Origin: JBBSOW01 sp038259365
GTDB taxonomy: Bacteria > Actinomycetota > Actinomycetes > Propionibacteriales > Propionibacteriaceae
Direction: 5' to 3'
Assembly: GCA_038259365.1 (NCBI GenBank)
Contig: JBBSOW010000091.1
Location: forward strand, 1-12,520
DNA length: 12,520 nt
Position numbers and translations under genes: made by a program
Shown: one piece after another, positions 1 through 7,280 of the stretch
How the letters are laid out: each line of letters starts with the position of its first letter
How positions within the stretch are numbered: position 1 is the stretch's first letter
Notes under the pieces: model-generated
Databases searched by the model: none
Seen by the model: the letters and a program-made list of their open reading frames with translations, nothing else
What the model was told of the DNA's origin: nothing

Positions 1-225
1 TAACGCGAAGCGCCACCGTCGAAATCTTGGCTCACCCGATCGCTCAGGCTGGCCGAATCGCCCTTACGATGCATGCGCGGTTGCCTTGTTTTTGTGGGGA
101 TCGGGGAGAACCAATGCCACACCTGCCGCTATGGACAGGCATGGGAAGTGATTCACTGGCATCAGCCAACCATATGCGGCGGCCACAGCACGAACGACGC
201 TCGGCCGCAGAACCGAGGGATGACA

Positions 226-1344
226 ATGCCGTTGACCGTGGGAGTGCCAACCGAGATCAAGGATAACGAGAATCGGGTGGCGGTGCAGCCCGACGGAGTG
301 GCCGAGCTGGTCCACCACGGGCACACGGTGCTCGTCCAGGCCGGGGCCGGTGAGGGGTCACGATTCAGCGACGAGGAGTTCGCCGAGTCAGGAGCCACGC
401 TCGTCGCCGACGCGGACGGGGTGTTCGAGGCGGCCGACCTGATCGTCAAGGTCAAGGAGCCCGTGGAGGCCGAATACCACCGGTTCAAGCGCGGCCAGCA
501 GCTGTTCACCTACCTGCACGCCGCCGCCGACCGGCAGCTCACCGAGTTCTTGTTGGAACGCGAGATCGATTCCATCGCCTACGAGACCGTGCAGACCGCC
601 GACGGCCGGTTGCCGCTGCTGACCCCGATGAGCGAGGTCGCAGGGCGGATGGCCGTGCAGGCGGCGGCCCACGCTTTGGAGAGCCCGGCCGGCGGGTCGG
701 GCGTCTTGCTAGGCGGTGTGCCCGGCACGCCGGCGGCCAAGGTCACCATCATCGGCGGCGGGGTCTCCGGGCTGGAGGCGGCGAAGATCGCGGTCGGGAT
801 GCGGGCGATCGTCCGGGTGTTCGATACCGACCCCTCGCGGTTGGCCTACCTGTCGGACATCTTCGAGGGTCGCGTCGATTTGGTCGTGCCCAACCGCGCC
901 CGGCTGGCCGAGTACGTCGCCGAATCGGACGTGGTGATCGGGGCGGTGCTGGAGGCGGGCACGAAGGCGCCCAAGCTGGTGACGCGGCAGATGCTGGCCA
1001 CCATGCGTCCGGGCAGCGTCGTCGTCGATATCTCGATCGATCAGGGTGGCTGCTTCGAGACCAGCAGGCCCACGACGCACTCGGACCCGACCTACGTCGA
1101 GGAGGGGGTCGTGCACTACTGCGTGGCCAACATTCCCGGGGCGGTCGCCCGCACCTCGACGCTGGCGCTCACCTCGGCCACGCTGCCCTACCTCGTCACG
1201 GTGGCCGAACACGGCGTCCGCGGCGCGATACGGGAAAGTGAGCCGCTGGCGAAGGGGGCCACCAGCCTCGGCGGCCTGCTCGTCAGCGAGCCGGTGGCCA
1301 GCGCTCACGACCTCGATTTCACCGAGTTGAGCGCGGCGCTGTAG
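226..1344 (+). CDS. ald: Alanine dehydrogenase
   Basis: NAD-dependent L-alanine dehydrogenase, a cytoplasmic enzyme that converts L-alanine to pyruvate and ammonium. The 372-residue product matches the usual family length of about 371. Visible landmarks are the N-terminal VGVPTEIKDNENRVAV with the substrate-binding Arg17, VKVKEP with the likely catalytic Lys77, FTYLHAAA with His98, a dinucleotide-binding GGGVSGLEAAK (Gly177 to Gly182), and VVDISIDQGGC with Asp272. These are each offset by two from the M. tuberculosis Ald positions Lys75, His96 and Asp270. The ATG at 226 was chosen because GAGG at 215-218 lies 7 nt upstream; the ATG at 220 has almost no spacer, and longer in-frame extensions are not family-like. 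The gene converges on the FAH-family gene with a 28-nt gap and no obvious terminator. The alanine symporter gene 1.5 kb downstream fits a shared role in alanine use. Identification is firm; regulation is not visible. Confidence 0.96.
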   Translation: MPLTVGVPTEIKDNENRVAVQPDGVAELVHHGHTVLVQAGAGEGSRFSDEEFAESGATLVADADGVFEAADLIVKVKEPVEAEYHRFKRGQQLFTYLHAAADRQLTEFLLEREIDSIAYETVQTADGRLPLLTPMSEVAGRMAVQAAAHALESPAGGSGVLLGGVPGTPAAKVTIIGGGVSGLEAAKIAVGMRAIVRVFDTDPSRLAYLSDIFEGRVDLVVPNRARLAEYVAESDVVIGAVLEAGTKAPKLVTRQMLATMRPGSVVVDISIDQGGCFETSRPTTHSDPTYVEEGVVHYCVANIPGAVARTSTLALTSATLPYLVTVAEHGVRGAIRESEPLAKGATSLGGLLVSEPVASAHDLDFTELSAAL

Positions 1345-1372
1345 GGATCGACGGAACGACTTCTCGCAGACG

Positions 1373-2233
1373 CTAGGCGGAGCCGATCACCTGGCGTTGG
1401 GCACCCAGCCCGTCGATCTGCAGTTCCAGCACGTCGCCCGGTTGCAGGTAGGGGAATCGTCCGGACATGGCCACGCCCTCCGGGGTGCCGGTGCTGATGA
1501 CATCCCCGGGGCTGAGCACCATGCACTGCGACAGCGTGGAGACGATCGTGGCGACGTCGAAGATCATGTCCGCGGTGGTGGAGGATTGCCGAATCTCCCC
1601 ATTGACCAGGCACCGCAGGCCCAAAGCCTGGGGATCGGTTACCTCGTCCACCACCAGGGCCGGGCCGAGCGGAAAGAAGTCCTCGCAGCACTTGCCCTTG
1701 GACCATTGGCCACCGGACTGCTCGAGTTGGAGGGTGCGCTCGGAGACGTCGTTGGCGATGGCGTAGCCGGCTACGCACGCCATGGCCTGGTCCGCCGATT
1801 CGAGGTATCGGGCAGTCTTCCCGATCACGATCGCCAGCTCGACCTCCCAGTCGAGCTTCTCCGCGCCCCTGGGTAGCCGCACGTTGTCATTGGGCCCGAC
1901 GAGGGTGTTGGGATGTTTGAGAAAGACGATCGGCACGCTCGGCGGCGGTTTGCCGGACTCGGCGGCGTGAGCGGCGTAGTTCATCCCGATGCAGATCACG
2001 GCCCCGGGCCGGGCAACCGGCGCACCAATCCTGTCGGTTTCCGAGCGTGCAAAGGGTGGCAGGCCGTGGGCGCTGACAGCTTGGCGCAAGCGAGCCATCC
2101 CATCCTCGGCAAAGAATTCGGGGACGTAGTCGCTCGTCAGCGGGCGTGCGTCGAGCAGGACCTCGGTGCCGTCGACGATCGCCGCCACGACGGGCACCTC
2201 GCGCCCCAGCTCACCAAGTCGCATAAGCCGCAT
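1373..2233 (-). CDS. Fumarylacetoacetate hydrolase family protein
   Basis: FAH-superfamily metal-dependent hydrolase, isomerase or decarboxylase of about 286 residues. A short N-terminal domain is followed by the catalytic FAH fold, starting at VICIGMNYAAHAAE. The metal ligands are visible as DWEVELA (Glu130 and Glu132) and ANDVSER (Asp162). They are followed by QWSKGKCCEDFFPLGP and the STGTPEGVAM loop near the C terminus. The SKGK segment resembles family members that act on 2,4-diketo-3-deoxy sugar acids, and others are homoprotocatechuate-pathway isomerases; substrate cannot be fixed from sequence. The start is the ATG at 2231-2233 because GGGAGG lies 5-6 nt upstream on the minus strand; an upstream in-frame start at 2269 would add 12 residues without a comparable site. 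It stands alone, divergent from the usp-agcS unit and convergent with ald, so no pathway partner is present. Confidence 0.9.
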   Translation of the reverse strand: MRLMRLGELGREVPVVAAIVDGTEVLLDARPLTSDYVPEFFAEDGMARLRQAVSAHGLPPFARSETDRIGAPVARPGAVICIGMNYAAHAAESGKPPPSVPIVFLKHPNTLVGPNDNVRLPRGAEKLDWEVELAIVIGKTARYLESADQAMACVAGYAIANDVSERTLQLEQSGGQWSKGKCCEDFFPLGPALVVDEVTDPQALGLRCLVNGEIRQSSTTADMIFDVATIVSTLSQCMVLSPGDVISTGTPEGVAMSGRFPYLQPGDVLELQIDGLGAQRQVIGSA

Positions 2234-2427
2234 CCTGACCTCCCGTTGTTTGTGTGCCCACGTCGACACTCGTCTGATTGATACCGGTCGTCAAGGCTGT
2301 CTGCGCCGGGTGTAAGCAACAAAAGATGCCAAATCGATACAACACGATTAGGGCACATTCTCCTTGAAGCCTAGCCGCGCCTGCCTTGACAGCGTAGTGT
2401 CCCGCCTAGACCTGAGGAGGCCTATAG

Positions 2428-2859
2428 ATGGATACCGTAATTGTCGGTGTGGACAATAGCCACGCGTCCACGCGCGCCGTGGAGTTCGCGGTGGAGCGAG
2501 CTCAAAAGAACGGCTGGAAGCTCGTACTCGTGAACGTGATTCCGTGGTCACCGTTCTCGTTCAACACTCCAGCCGAGAACGACGAACGGCACGCGCAACG
2601 CCAAAAGGAACTGGAATACGCCAACACCCAGATCATCGAGCCGATGCTCGCGATCGCCACCAACGGCAAGATCGAGGCCGAAGCCGACGTCCGACACGGG
2701 AACAGCGCAGACACTCTGCTTGACTTCGTGACCGAGCACAAGGCGATCCACGTCATCGTAGGGCGGACGGGCGATTCTGGCCTACGGAACGTCTTCTTCG
2801 GCAGCACCACCAGCCGACTCATTCAACACGCAGACGTCCCAGTTACGGTGGTCCCCTGA
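2428..2859 (+). CDS. Universal stress protein (UspA family)
   Basis: Single-domain universal stress protein of 143 residues, the normal size of one Usp domain. The first strand reads TVIVGVDNSHAS, giving the conserved early Asp. The C-terminal ATP-binding signature G-2x-G-9x-G-S is intact (Gly112, Gly115, Gly125, Ser126), so this is probably a nucleotide-binding rather than UspA-like non-binding member. The start is clear: GAGGAGG at 2414-2420 sits 7 nt before ATG. The stop TGA (2857-2859) shares its last base with the ATG of agcS, so the two genes are almost certainly co-transcribed and translationally coupled. This suggests that the Usp monitors or modulates the symporter, or simply tracks energy state alongside it. 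That role is inference, although fusions and pairings of Usp domains with transporters are known. Confidence 0.93.
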   Translation: MDTVIVGVDNSHASTRAVEFAVERAQKNGWKLVLVNVIPWSPFSFNTPAENDERHAQRQKELEYANTQIIEPMLAIATNGKIEAEADVRHGNSADTLLDFVTEHKAIHVIVGRTGDSGLRNVFFGSTTSRLIQHADVPVTVVP

Positions 2860-4328
2860 TGAATCCCGTCGATCTCTTCAACAAAGCCTCTGAGTGGATT
2901 ACCGCGGTCGTCTTTTTCAGCCCGACGATCGGCGGGCTGGAGGTGCCGCTCATCGTCCTCTGGTTGGTCATCTGTGGCGCGTTCTTCACCGTCTGGCTCG
3001 GCGTCATGCAGGTCCGAGGACCCAAGCTCGCGATCAACCTCGTGCGGGGCAAGTACTCCAACCCCAAGGACGCCGGCGAGGTCACGCACTTCCAGGCGCT
3101 CGCCACCGCAGTCTCCGGCACCGTGGGGCTCGGCAACATCGCCGGTGTGGCGATCGCCATGTCCCTCGGCGGCCCCGGCGCCACCTTCTGGATGATCCTG
3201 GCCGGGCTGTTGGGCATGAGCTCCAAGATGGCCGAGTGCACGCTCGGGGTGAAGTACCGCAACGTCCGTGAGGACGGCACGATCTCCGGCGGGCCGATGT
3301 ACTACCTGAAGAAGGGTCTGGCCGAGCGCGGCATGGCCGGCCTCGGCAAGGTCCTCGCAGTGGTGTTCGCGATCTTCATGGTCGGTGGCTCCATCGGCGG
3401 CGGCAACATGTTCCAGTCCAACCAGGCGACCGCTCAGATCACCGCCGTGACCGGTGGGGATAACAGCTTCTTCGCCGACAAGGGTTGGATCATCGGCATC
3501 ATCTTCGCGGTGCTGCTGGGCGCGGTCATCATCGGCGGCATCAAGAGCATCGCCAGGGTGACCGAGAAGGTCGTCCCGTTCATGGCGGCCATCTACATCA
3601 TCTCGTGCTTCATCGTCATCTTCGCCAACATCGGCGATGTGCCCAGCGCGATCGGATCGATCTTCACGGGCGCCTTCTCCTACGAGGGCGTCAGCGGTGG
3701 TTTCGTCGGCGTGTTGATCGTCGGATTCCAACGGGCGGCGTTCTCCAACGAGGCCGGCCTCGGCTCGGCCTCGGTGGCCCACTCCGCGGTGAAGACCAAG
3801 GAACCAGCCACGGAAGGCTTCGTGGCCATGCTGGAGCCGTTCATCGACACGGTCGTCGTCTGCACCATGACGGCGCTGACCATCGTCATCACCGGCGCGT
3901 ACAAGGATCCGGCGGCCAGCGAGCTGGGCGGTGTGGCGTTGACCTCCAACGCCTTCGAGACGGTCATCCCGAACTTCTCGATCGTCCTCGCCTTCGCCGT
4001 GGTGCTGTTCGCCTTCTCGACGATGTTGAGCTGGTCCTACTACGGCATGAAGGCGGTCGGTTACCTGTTCGGGGACTCCCCGTTGGCCGAGCGCGTCTAC
4101 CAGGGCATCTTCTTGATCTTCACGGTCATCGGTTCGGCCGCGGCCCTGGGGCCGGTCATCGACTTCTCCGATTCGATGATCTTCTTGATGGGCGTGCCGA
4201 ACATCATTGGCCTGTACCTGTTGGCCCCGGTGATCCGGCGGGAGATCAAGGGGTACCACGCGCGCGTCAAGAGCGGCGAGGTTGTGCCCAACGACAAGGA
4301 AGGGCGTAAGGCTGCGCGTAGGGGGTAG
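2859..4328 (+). CDS. Sodium:alanine symporter family protein (AGCS)
   Basis: Integral membrane amino-acid:cation symporter of 489 residues, of normal family length (AgcS/DagA type), importing alanine or glycine with Na+ or H+. The family signature is clear: ATAVSGTVGLGNIAGVAIA near residue 85, followed by GGPGATFWMILAGLLGMSSK, then SGGPMYYLKKGL. Later landmarks are FQRAAFSNEAGLGSA and EPFIDTVVVCTMTALTIVIT. About ten or more hydrophobic segments are apparent, and the C-terminal tail is short and basic (KEGRKAARRG). The ATG overlaps the usp stop codon (TGATG) and there is no separate Shine-Dalgarno, which argues for translation coupled to usp. A strong hairpin at 4372-4402 ends the unit. Proximity to ald supports alanine as substrate; this is context, not proof. 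Confidence 0.95.
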   Translation: MNPVDLFNKASEWITAVVFFSPTIGGLEVPLIVLWLVICGAFFTVWLGVMQVRGPKLAINLVRGKYSNPKDAGEVTHFQALATAVSGTVGLGNIAGVAIAMSLGGPGATFWMILAGLLGMSSKMAECTLGVKYRNVREDGTISGGPMYYLKKGLAERGMAGLGKVLAVVFAIFMVGGSIGGGNMFQSNQATAQITAVTGGDNSFFADKGWIIGIIFAVLLGAVIIGGIKSIARVTEKVVPFMAAIYIISCFIVIFANIGDVPSAIGSIFTGAFSYEGVSGGFVGVLIVGFQRAAFSNEAGLGSASVAHSAVKTKEPATEGFVAMLEPFIDTVVVCTMTALTIVITGAYKDPAASELGGVALTSNAFETVIPNFSIVLAFAVVLFAFSTMLSWSYYGMKAVGYLFGDSPLAERVYQGIFLIFTVIGSAAALGPVIDFSDSMIFLMGVPNIIGLYLLAPVIRREIKGYHARVKSGEVVPNDKEGRKAARRG

Positions 4329-4371
4329 TTAGCCGGGTTGGCCTTCGATGACAATCGGTCGGCCAGCACCG

Positions 4372-4402
4372 AACGGGGAGGGGCGTCGAGCCCCTCCCCG
4401 TT
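4372..4402 (+). terminator. Hairpin terminator after agcS
   Basis: Perfect inverted repeat with a 13-bp arm (AACGGGGAGGGGC / GCCCCTCCCCGTT) and a 5-nt loop GTCGA, followed by one further T (an overall run of three Ts). It lies 43 nt after the agcS stop. The stem is very strong although the T-tract is short, as is common in high-GC actinobacteria. It could also stop transcription arriving from the opposite direction. Confidence 0.85.
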
Positions 4403-4403
4403 T

Positions 4404-4500
4404 CGCGTGCCGGCCCGTCCTGCGCGTGCCGGCCCGTTCTGCGCGTGCCGGCCCGTCCTGCGCGTGCCCGGCCGGGTCCTGCGCATGTCCGCCCGTCCTG
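4404..4500. repeat. 19-nt tandem array, type 1 (5 units)
   Basis: Five head-to-tail units start immediately after the agcS terminator: 4404-4422, 4423-4441, 4442-4460, 4461-4481 and 4482-4500. The consensus unit is CGCGTGCCGGCCCGTCCTG. The first three are nearly identical (one C/T change), the fourth is 21 nt long, the fifth has substitutions, and a decayed partial unit follows at 4501-4516. Short reading frames over it on both strands are repeat artefacts. Function unknown; it has the look of a VNTR. Confidence 0.9.
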
Positions 4501-4518
4501 CGGCTGGCCCGTCGCCAT

Positions 4519-4544
4519 GATCAAGCACGCTCAATATCTTGATC
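4519..4544. other. Inverted repeat in the agcS-yhhN gap
   Basis: GATCAAG at 4519-4525 pairs with CTTGATC at 4538-4544 across a 12-nt loop. The loop and right arm include CGCTCAATAT, which loosely resembles the reverse complement of one end of the 40-nt palindromic element found just downstream. It may therefore be a decayed inverted copy. It lies between the 19-nt array and element copy A. Any role as a second terminator is speculative. Confidence 0.45.
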
Positions 4545-4568
4545 GGCGCGCTCGGCCCCCTGTCTTAG

Positions 4569-4608
4569 GCTCGGTTCAGGAATCGAGCGCGAAGCACCAG
4601 ATCGAGCG
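4569..4608. repeat. 40-nt palindromic element, copy A
   Basis: First of three 40-nt related copies in this window. It begins GCTCGGTTCAGGAATC and ends ATCGAGCG. The outer arms GCTCGGT/ATCGAGC pair over seven positions if one G-U is allowed. The inner hairpin is partly decayed compared with copies B and C. It sits in the convergent gap between agcS and yhhN, 69 nt after the 19-nt array, like a REP-type element. Confidence 0.75.
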
Positions 4609-4636
4609 GGCCGGGATGGGTTCGTTGAGGGGTTCG

Positions 4637-5368
4637 CTAGGAGGTCTCGTCGAGGCGGATGACCTTGGGTCGCCGCCCGCTGAGGTCGAGCACGCCGAGG
4701 GTGAACAGCGCTTGGGCCAGCAGGTAGGCCAGCATGGCCCAAAAGTCCATCGACGGCAGCCGGAAATCGGGAACGAAGGCGTTGATGGCGATGAGGCCGT
4801 CGGCGACGACGAAGAAGATGCCTCCCCACGTGGCGAGGCCGTTCAGGCCGGTGGCGAGGGCCGAAACGCCGATGAGCAGGATCCCGTAGACTGCGAGCAG
4901 CGGCCAGATGTCCCCGGCGCCGGGAATGCAGACGGCGACGAGTCCGACGAGGGCGATGCTGTAGGGCGCCAACAGCTGGGGTCGGGTGTTGATGATGCTG
5001 CGGGCCCGGTAGGGCCAAAACGCGGCCGCCCAACAGCCCATGACGATCAGGAAGATCGACACCCGGAGGACGAAGTCGTACTTCTGCGGGGCCAGGAAGG
5101 GCAGGGAATCGCCGATCCAACTGACGGTGAGCGCGAGCAGCGTGAGCCGCACGAGGCGCAGGCGCACGCTGCGGCAGACCAGCAACACCAGCGCGATCAG
5201 CGCCGGCATGAGCAGCCACTGGGTCGTTTCGGCCGCGTCGGACCGGCGGATCAACAGCTCAAGGTGCAGCACGCAGACGCCGACGTAGAGCGCCGCCGGC
5301 CACCAGTTGAGGATTTTCCGGCGCGTTGAGGCGGCGACCCTAGGGCCTGCCTCCTTGCGCCCAGCCAT
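4637..5368 (-). CDS. YhhN family membrane protein (lysoplasmalogenase-like)
   Basis: Integral membrane protein of about 243 residues in the YhhN/TMEM86 family, some members of which hydrolyse the vinyl-ether bond of lysoplasmalogens. About eight hydrophobic segments are visible. Family-type motifs include SWIGDSLPFL after the second or third helix and, near the C terminus, FFVVADGLIAINAF followed by AMLAYLLAQALFTLG. The N terminus is basic (GRKEAG...STRRK) before the first helix, consistent with a cytoplasmic start. The start is uncertain: ATG at 5366-5368 is given, but a GTG at 5417-5419 would add 17 residues and neither has a clear Shine-Dalgarno. The gene is transcribed alone and divergent from the FHA gene. 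Actual enzymatic activity on plasmalogens is not established for bacterial homologues in general, so only the family is asserted. Confidence 0.85.
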   Translation of the reverse strand: MAGRKEAGPRVAASTRRKILNWWPAALYVGVCVLHLELLIRRSDAAETTQWLLMPALIALVLLVCRSVRLRLVRLTLLALTVSWIGDSLPFLAPQKYDFVLRVSIFLIVMGCWAAAFWPYRARSIINTRPQLLAPYSIALVGLVAVCIPGAGDIWPLLAVYGILLIGVSALATGLNGLATWGGIFFVVADGLIAINAFVPDFRLPSMDFWAMLAYLLAQALFTLGVLDLSGRRPKVIRLDETS

Positions 5369-5403
5369 TCTCAACACCCCGTCTTCGTCCGTACTACCCG
5401 CCC

Positions 5404-5426
5404 GGCTGTTGCGTTGCACAATAGCC
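5404..5426. promoter_or_regulatory. Imperfect inverted repeat in the yhhN-FHA divergent region
   Basis: GGCTGTTG and CACAATAGCC form an interrupted dyad (GGCT/AGCC outer, TTG/CAA inner, centre CGTTGCA). It overlaps the alternative GTG start of yhhN. It has the geometry of a repressor operator between two divergent genes, but no regulator is encoded nearby and no convincing -10/-35 pair was found. Confidence 0.3.
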
Positions 5427-5463
5427 AGGGGCCAGGCTGAGACTAGCGGGAGACGGAGCCGCG

Positions 5464-5509
5464 GTGTGAGTATCCACCGTGTGAGTGGTCACCGGGTGAG
5501 CGGGTAACC
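5464..5509. repeat. Three 15-16-nt direct repeats upstream of the FHA gene
   Basis: Units at 5464-5478, 5479-5493 and 5494-5509 share the form GTGTGAGTxxxCACC: GTGTGAGTATCCACC, GTGTGAGTGGTCACC and GGGTGAGCGGGTAACC. Each is also a partial inverted repeat (GGTG with CACC). They end 26 nt before the FHA start codon, between divergent genes, and could be clustered sites for a DNA-binding regulator or simply a short tandem duplication. Confidence 0.6.
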
Positions 5510-5535
5510 GGACGTGGGCGAAAGGTGGGAGACGG

Positions 5536-6579
5536 ATGCAGACGGGTTCGTGGCGGGTGAGCTACACCCCCGGCAGCTGGGTTCTGTTGGGTGGCACGCA
5601 CTGCATGCTGGTCGTCCAACCGGCCGGGGAGCCTTACTCGCGGCTGATCGGTGAGCTTTGGGAGCCGGTGCTGAGGGCGAGCGAGATCGACGACGTCGCC
5701 GAACCGCTGGCCAGGTTTGACCTAGCGCAGCTGCCCAGCCTGGGGGTCTTCTGCTGGACCGACGGACACCTTCGCGCGATGCTGCGCGGCGGCGTCACCG
5801 TGCGTGACGCCGACACCGGTGAGCTTCTGTTCAGGGGTGCTGGGGTGCAGACCTGGTCCGAGGTGGCGGTGCAGCCCGCCAGGGTGCGGGTCGAGCTCGA
5901 ACCGGTGACGGACGAGCGCGGTCTCGTCCTGCCGATCGTGGTGGGCGTGGTCCAGATTTCCACGCTCCTGTTGGACACCACCCAGGTGGAGACGACCGAA
6001 CCGGAGCCGACGCCGGCCACCGAGGCCACCGAGGCCACCGAAGAATTGGCGATCGAGGACATCCCCGTCGCCCCGGCCGAACCCCAGGGGGGCCCACCCG
6101 ACGCTTGCGCCCCGGCCGTTCAACCCTCGATCGAGCACGACGTCGAACTCTTCCGGGCTGAGCCGGCCATACCGATCGACGCGGCGGGCGCCGAGCAACC
6201 GCGGGCGGCGCCCCCGGCGCTCGCGATGTTGCGCTCGGCCGGCCAAGACCCGGTCCCGGTGGACCGGGACGTGGTGGTCGGGCGGGGACCCCGGGCCGCG
6301 GCCGAGACCGGGCAGGATCCGAGGTTGCTGACGGTGCGCAGCCCCAGCCACGACATCAGCCGGAACCACGTGCGGGTGAGCATCCACCGTGGACAGCTCA
6401 CCGTCACCGATCTGCATTCCACCAACGGGACGACGCTGATTCGCCGGGACGCCGCCCTGGGGAGCGAGAGACTGCCCGCGGGGGAGGCAGTGGCCCTGGA
6501 ACTGGGCGACGTGCTCGATCTCGGCGACGGCGTCACGGTCGCCGTCGATGCGCCCGCCGAAGGCGACGGCAGAGATTGA
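5536..6579 (+). CDS. FHA domain-containing protein
   Basis: A 347-residue soluble protein with three parts. Residues 1 to about 140 form a conserved-looking N-terminal domain starting with WRVSYTPGSWVLLGG and containing GVFCWTDGHLRAMLRGG and GVQTWSEV. The family is known to me only as the N-terminal part of some actinobacterial FHA proteins. Residues about 145-235 are a Pro/Ala/Glu-rich linker that includes a 9-nt triplication encoding ATE repeats (6016-6042). The C-terminal FHA domain shows Gly249-Arg250, SRNH at 275-278 and STNGT at 295-299, the residues that read phosphothreonine peptides. AGGTGG upstream of ATG 5536 supports the start. It probably binds a partner phosphorylated by a Ser/Thr kinase; neither kinase nor phosphatase is encoded nearby. 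It ends 22 nt before the convergent SDR pseudogene. Confidence 0.88.
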   Translation: MQTGSWRVSYTPGSWVLLGGTHCMLVVQPAGEPYSRLIGELWEPVLRASEIDDVAEPLARFDLAQLPSLGVFCWTDGHLRAMLRGGVTVRDADTGELLFRGAGVQTWSEVAVQPARVRVELEPVTDERGLVLPIVVGVVQISTLLLDTTQVETTEPEPTPATEATEATEELAIEDIPVAPAEPQGGPPDACAPAVQPSIEHDVELFRAEPAIPIDAAGAEQPRAAPPALAMLRSAGQDPVPVDRDVVVGRGPRAAAETGQDPRLLTVRSPSHDISRNHVRVSIHRGQLTVTDLHSTNGTTLIRRDAALGSERLPAGEAVALELGDVLDLGDGVTVAVDAPAEGDGRD

Positions 6580-6601
6580 AACAGGGCCAGCGGTCAACGC
6601 G

Positions 6602-7273
6602 TCAGGAGCGGGTCCAGGCGTCCCGGGCCGCGTGCGCGAACGCGGCGAAGCCGATGGGTGGGCGTCCCAGCACCGTGCGGACATCGTCGGTGAGCCCGCT
6701 AGCCAAACCCAGCCGGGCGGTGCTGTAGATGGCGGTCGTCACCGCAACCATGGCCGGTTCCATGGCCAACGCCCGGCGAGCATGGCGGGCGTAACGCCAG
6801 GCCCCGGGTCGTGAGTAGCGGATCGGGCGACCCAGCTCGGCGGACAAGATCTCTGCCACCTCGCGGTAGGTCAGGGCCTGCGGCCCGGTGAGCGTCCAGC
6901 TCAGTCGACATGCTCGGTGGGGTGGAGCAAGGCAACGGCGGCGACGACACCGACGTCGGCGGTGTCCACGAACGCGGTCCTGCCGTTCCCGGCGGGCACG
7001 ACGATGTCGTCGCGATCGCGGATGTCGGCGGCGTGGATGTCGGCGGCGTGGATCGTCGAGAGATTCTGCTGGAAGAACGAGGGGCGAATGAACGTCCACG
7101 ACATCGAGGAGGCCCGCAGCCACTTCTCGACGGCGGCGTGCGGCACGATCTTGTTCTTCGCCGCCCCTGAACGGAGAGGAAGACGACGTGGGAGACCCCG
7201 GCGTCCTGAGCCGCCTGCAGGCTGGGCAGGAGATCGCGCCGAACGTTGCCCAGCGCCGGCGGCCGGACCAGTC
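6602..7273 (-). pseudogene. NmrA-like NAD(P)-binding SDR oxidoreductase, truncated and frameshifted
   Basis: Remnant of an atypical SDR (NmrA/azoreductase-like) gene, readable only by joining three frames. From the 5' end on the minus strand, frame one gives RPPALGNVRRDL and DAGVSHVVFLSVQG. A missing G in the C-run at 7164-7167 moves the reading to frame two, which gives KNKIVPHAAVEKWL, SMSWTFIRPSFFQQNLSTIH and GRTAFVDTADVGVVAAVALL. Near 6901-6906 a stop (GACTGA) and apparent loss of one base shift it to frame three, which carries SWTLTGPQALTYREVAEILS to the terminal DAWTRS. The glycine-rich N-terminal Rossmann segment, some 70 residues, is absent. An in-frame stop just upstream of RPPAL lies next to the 19-nt array at 7281-7356. 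A tandem 15-nt duplication (7021-7050) repeats HAADI. Two 1-nt shifts could be sequencing errors, but the missing N terminus indicates real decay. Confidence 0.85.
7021..7050. repeat. 15-nt direct duplication within the SDR pseudogene
   Basis: GATGTCGGCGGCGTG occurs twice without interruption (7021-7035 and 7036-7050). On the minus strand it duplicates the five residues HAADI after the segment FFQQNLSTI. It keeps the frame, so it may predate or accompany the decay of the gene. Confidence 0.85.
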
Positions 7274-7280
7274 ACACAAT

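Noticed and set aside
73..225. N-terminal extension of ald by 51 residues
   Set aside because: The added sequence (with many His and Cys, out of character for the family) precedes a canonical Ald start with a good ribosome site at 215-218, and family length is reached from 226.
2386..2412. TTGACA followed by TAGACC as a promoter for usp-agcS
   Set aside because: The -35 is perfect, but the spacer is only 15 nt and the implied start would fall in the Shine-Dalgarno itself, so I do not call it.
2823..4259. 478-residue open frame on the minus strand opposite agcS
   Set aside because: It is an antisense shadow rich in Asp, His, Arg and Gly, typical of the complement of a high-GC membrane gene. 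The plus strand encodes a clear AGCS symporter.
4404..4500. CRISPR array
   Set aside because: The 19-nt units are directly adjacent with no spacers; the same holds for the arrays at 7281 and 11692, and no cas gene is present.
4445..5329. 294-residue plus-strand frame over the array and opposite yhhN
   Set aside because: It starts inside the tandem repeats and is a charged low-complexity shadow; yhhN on the minus strand has helices and family motifs.
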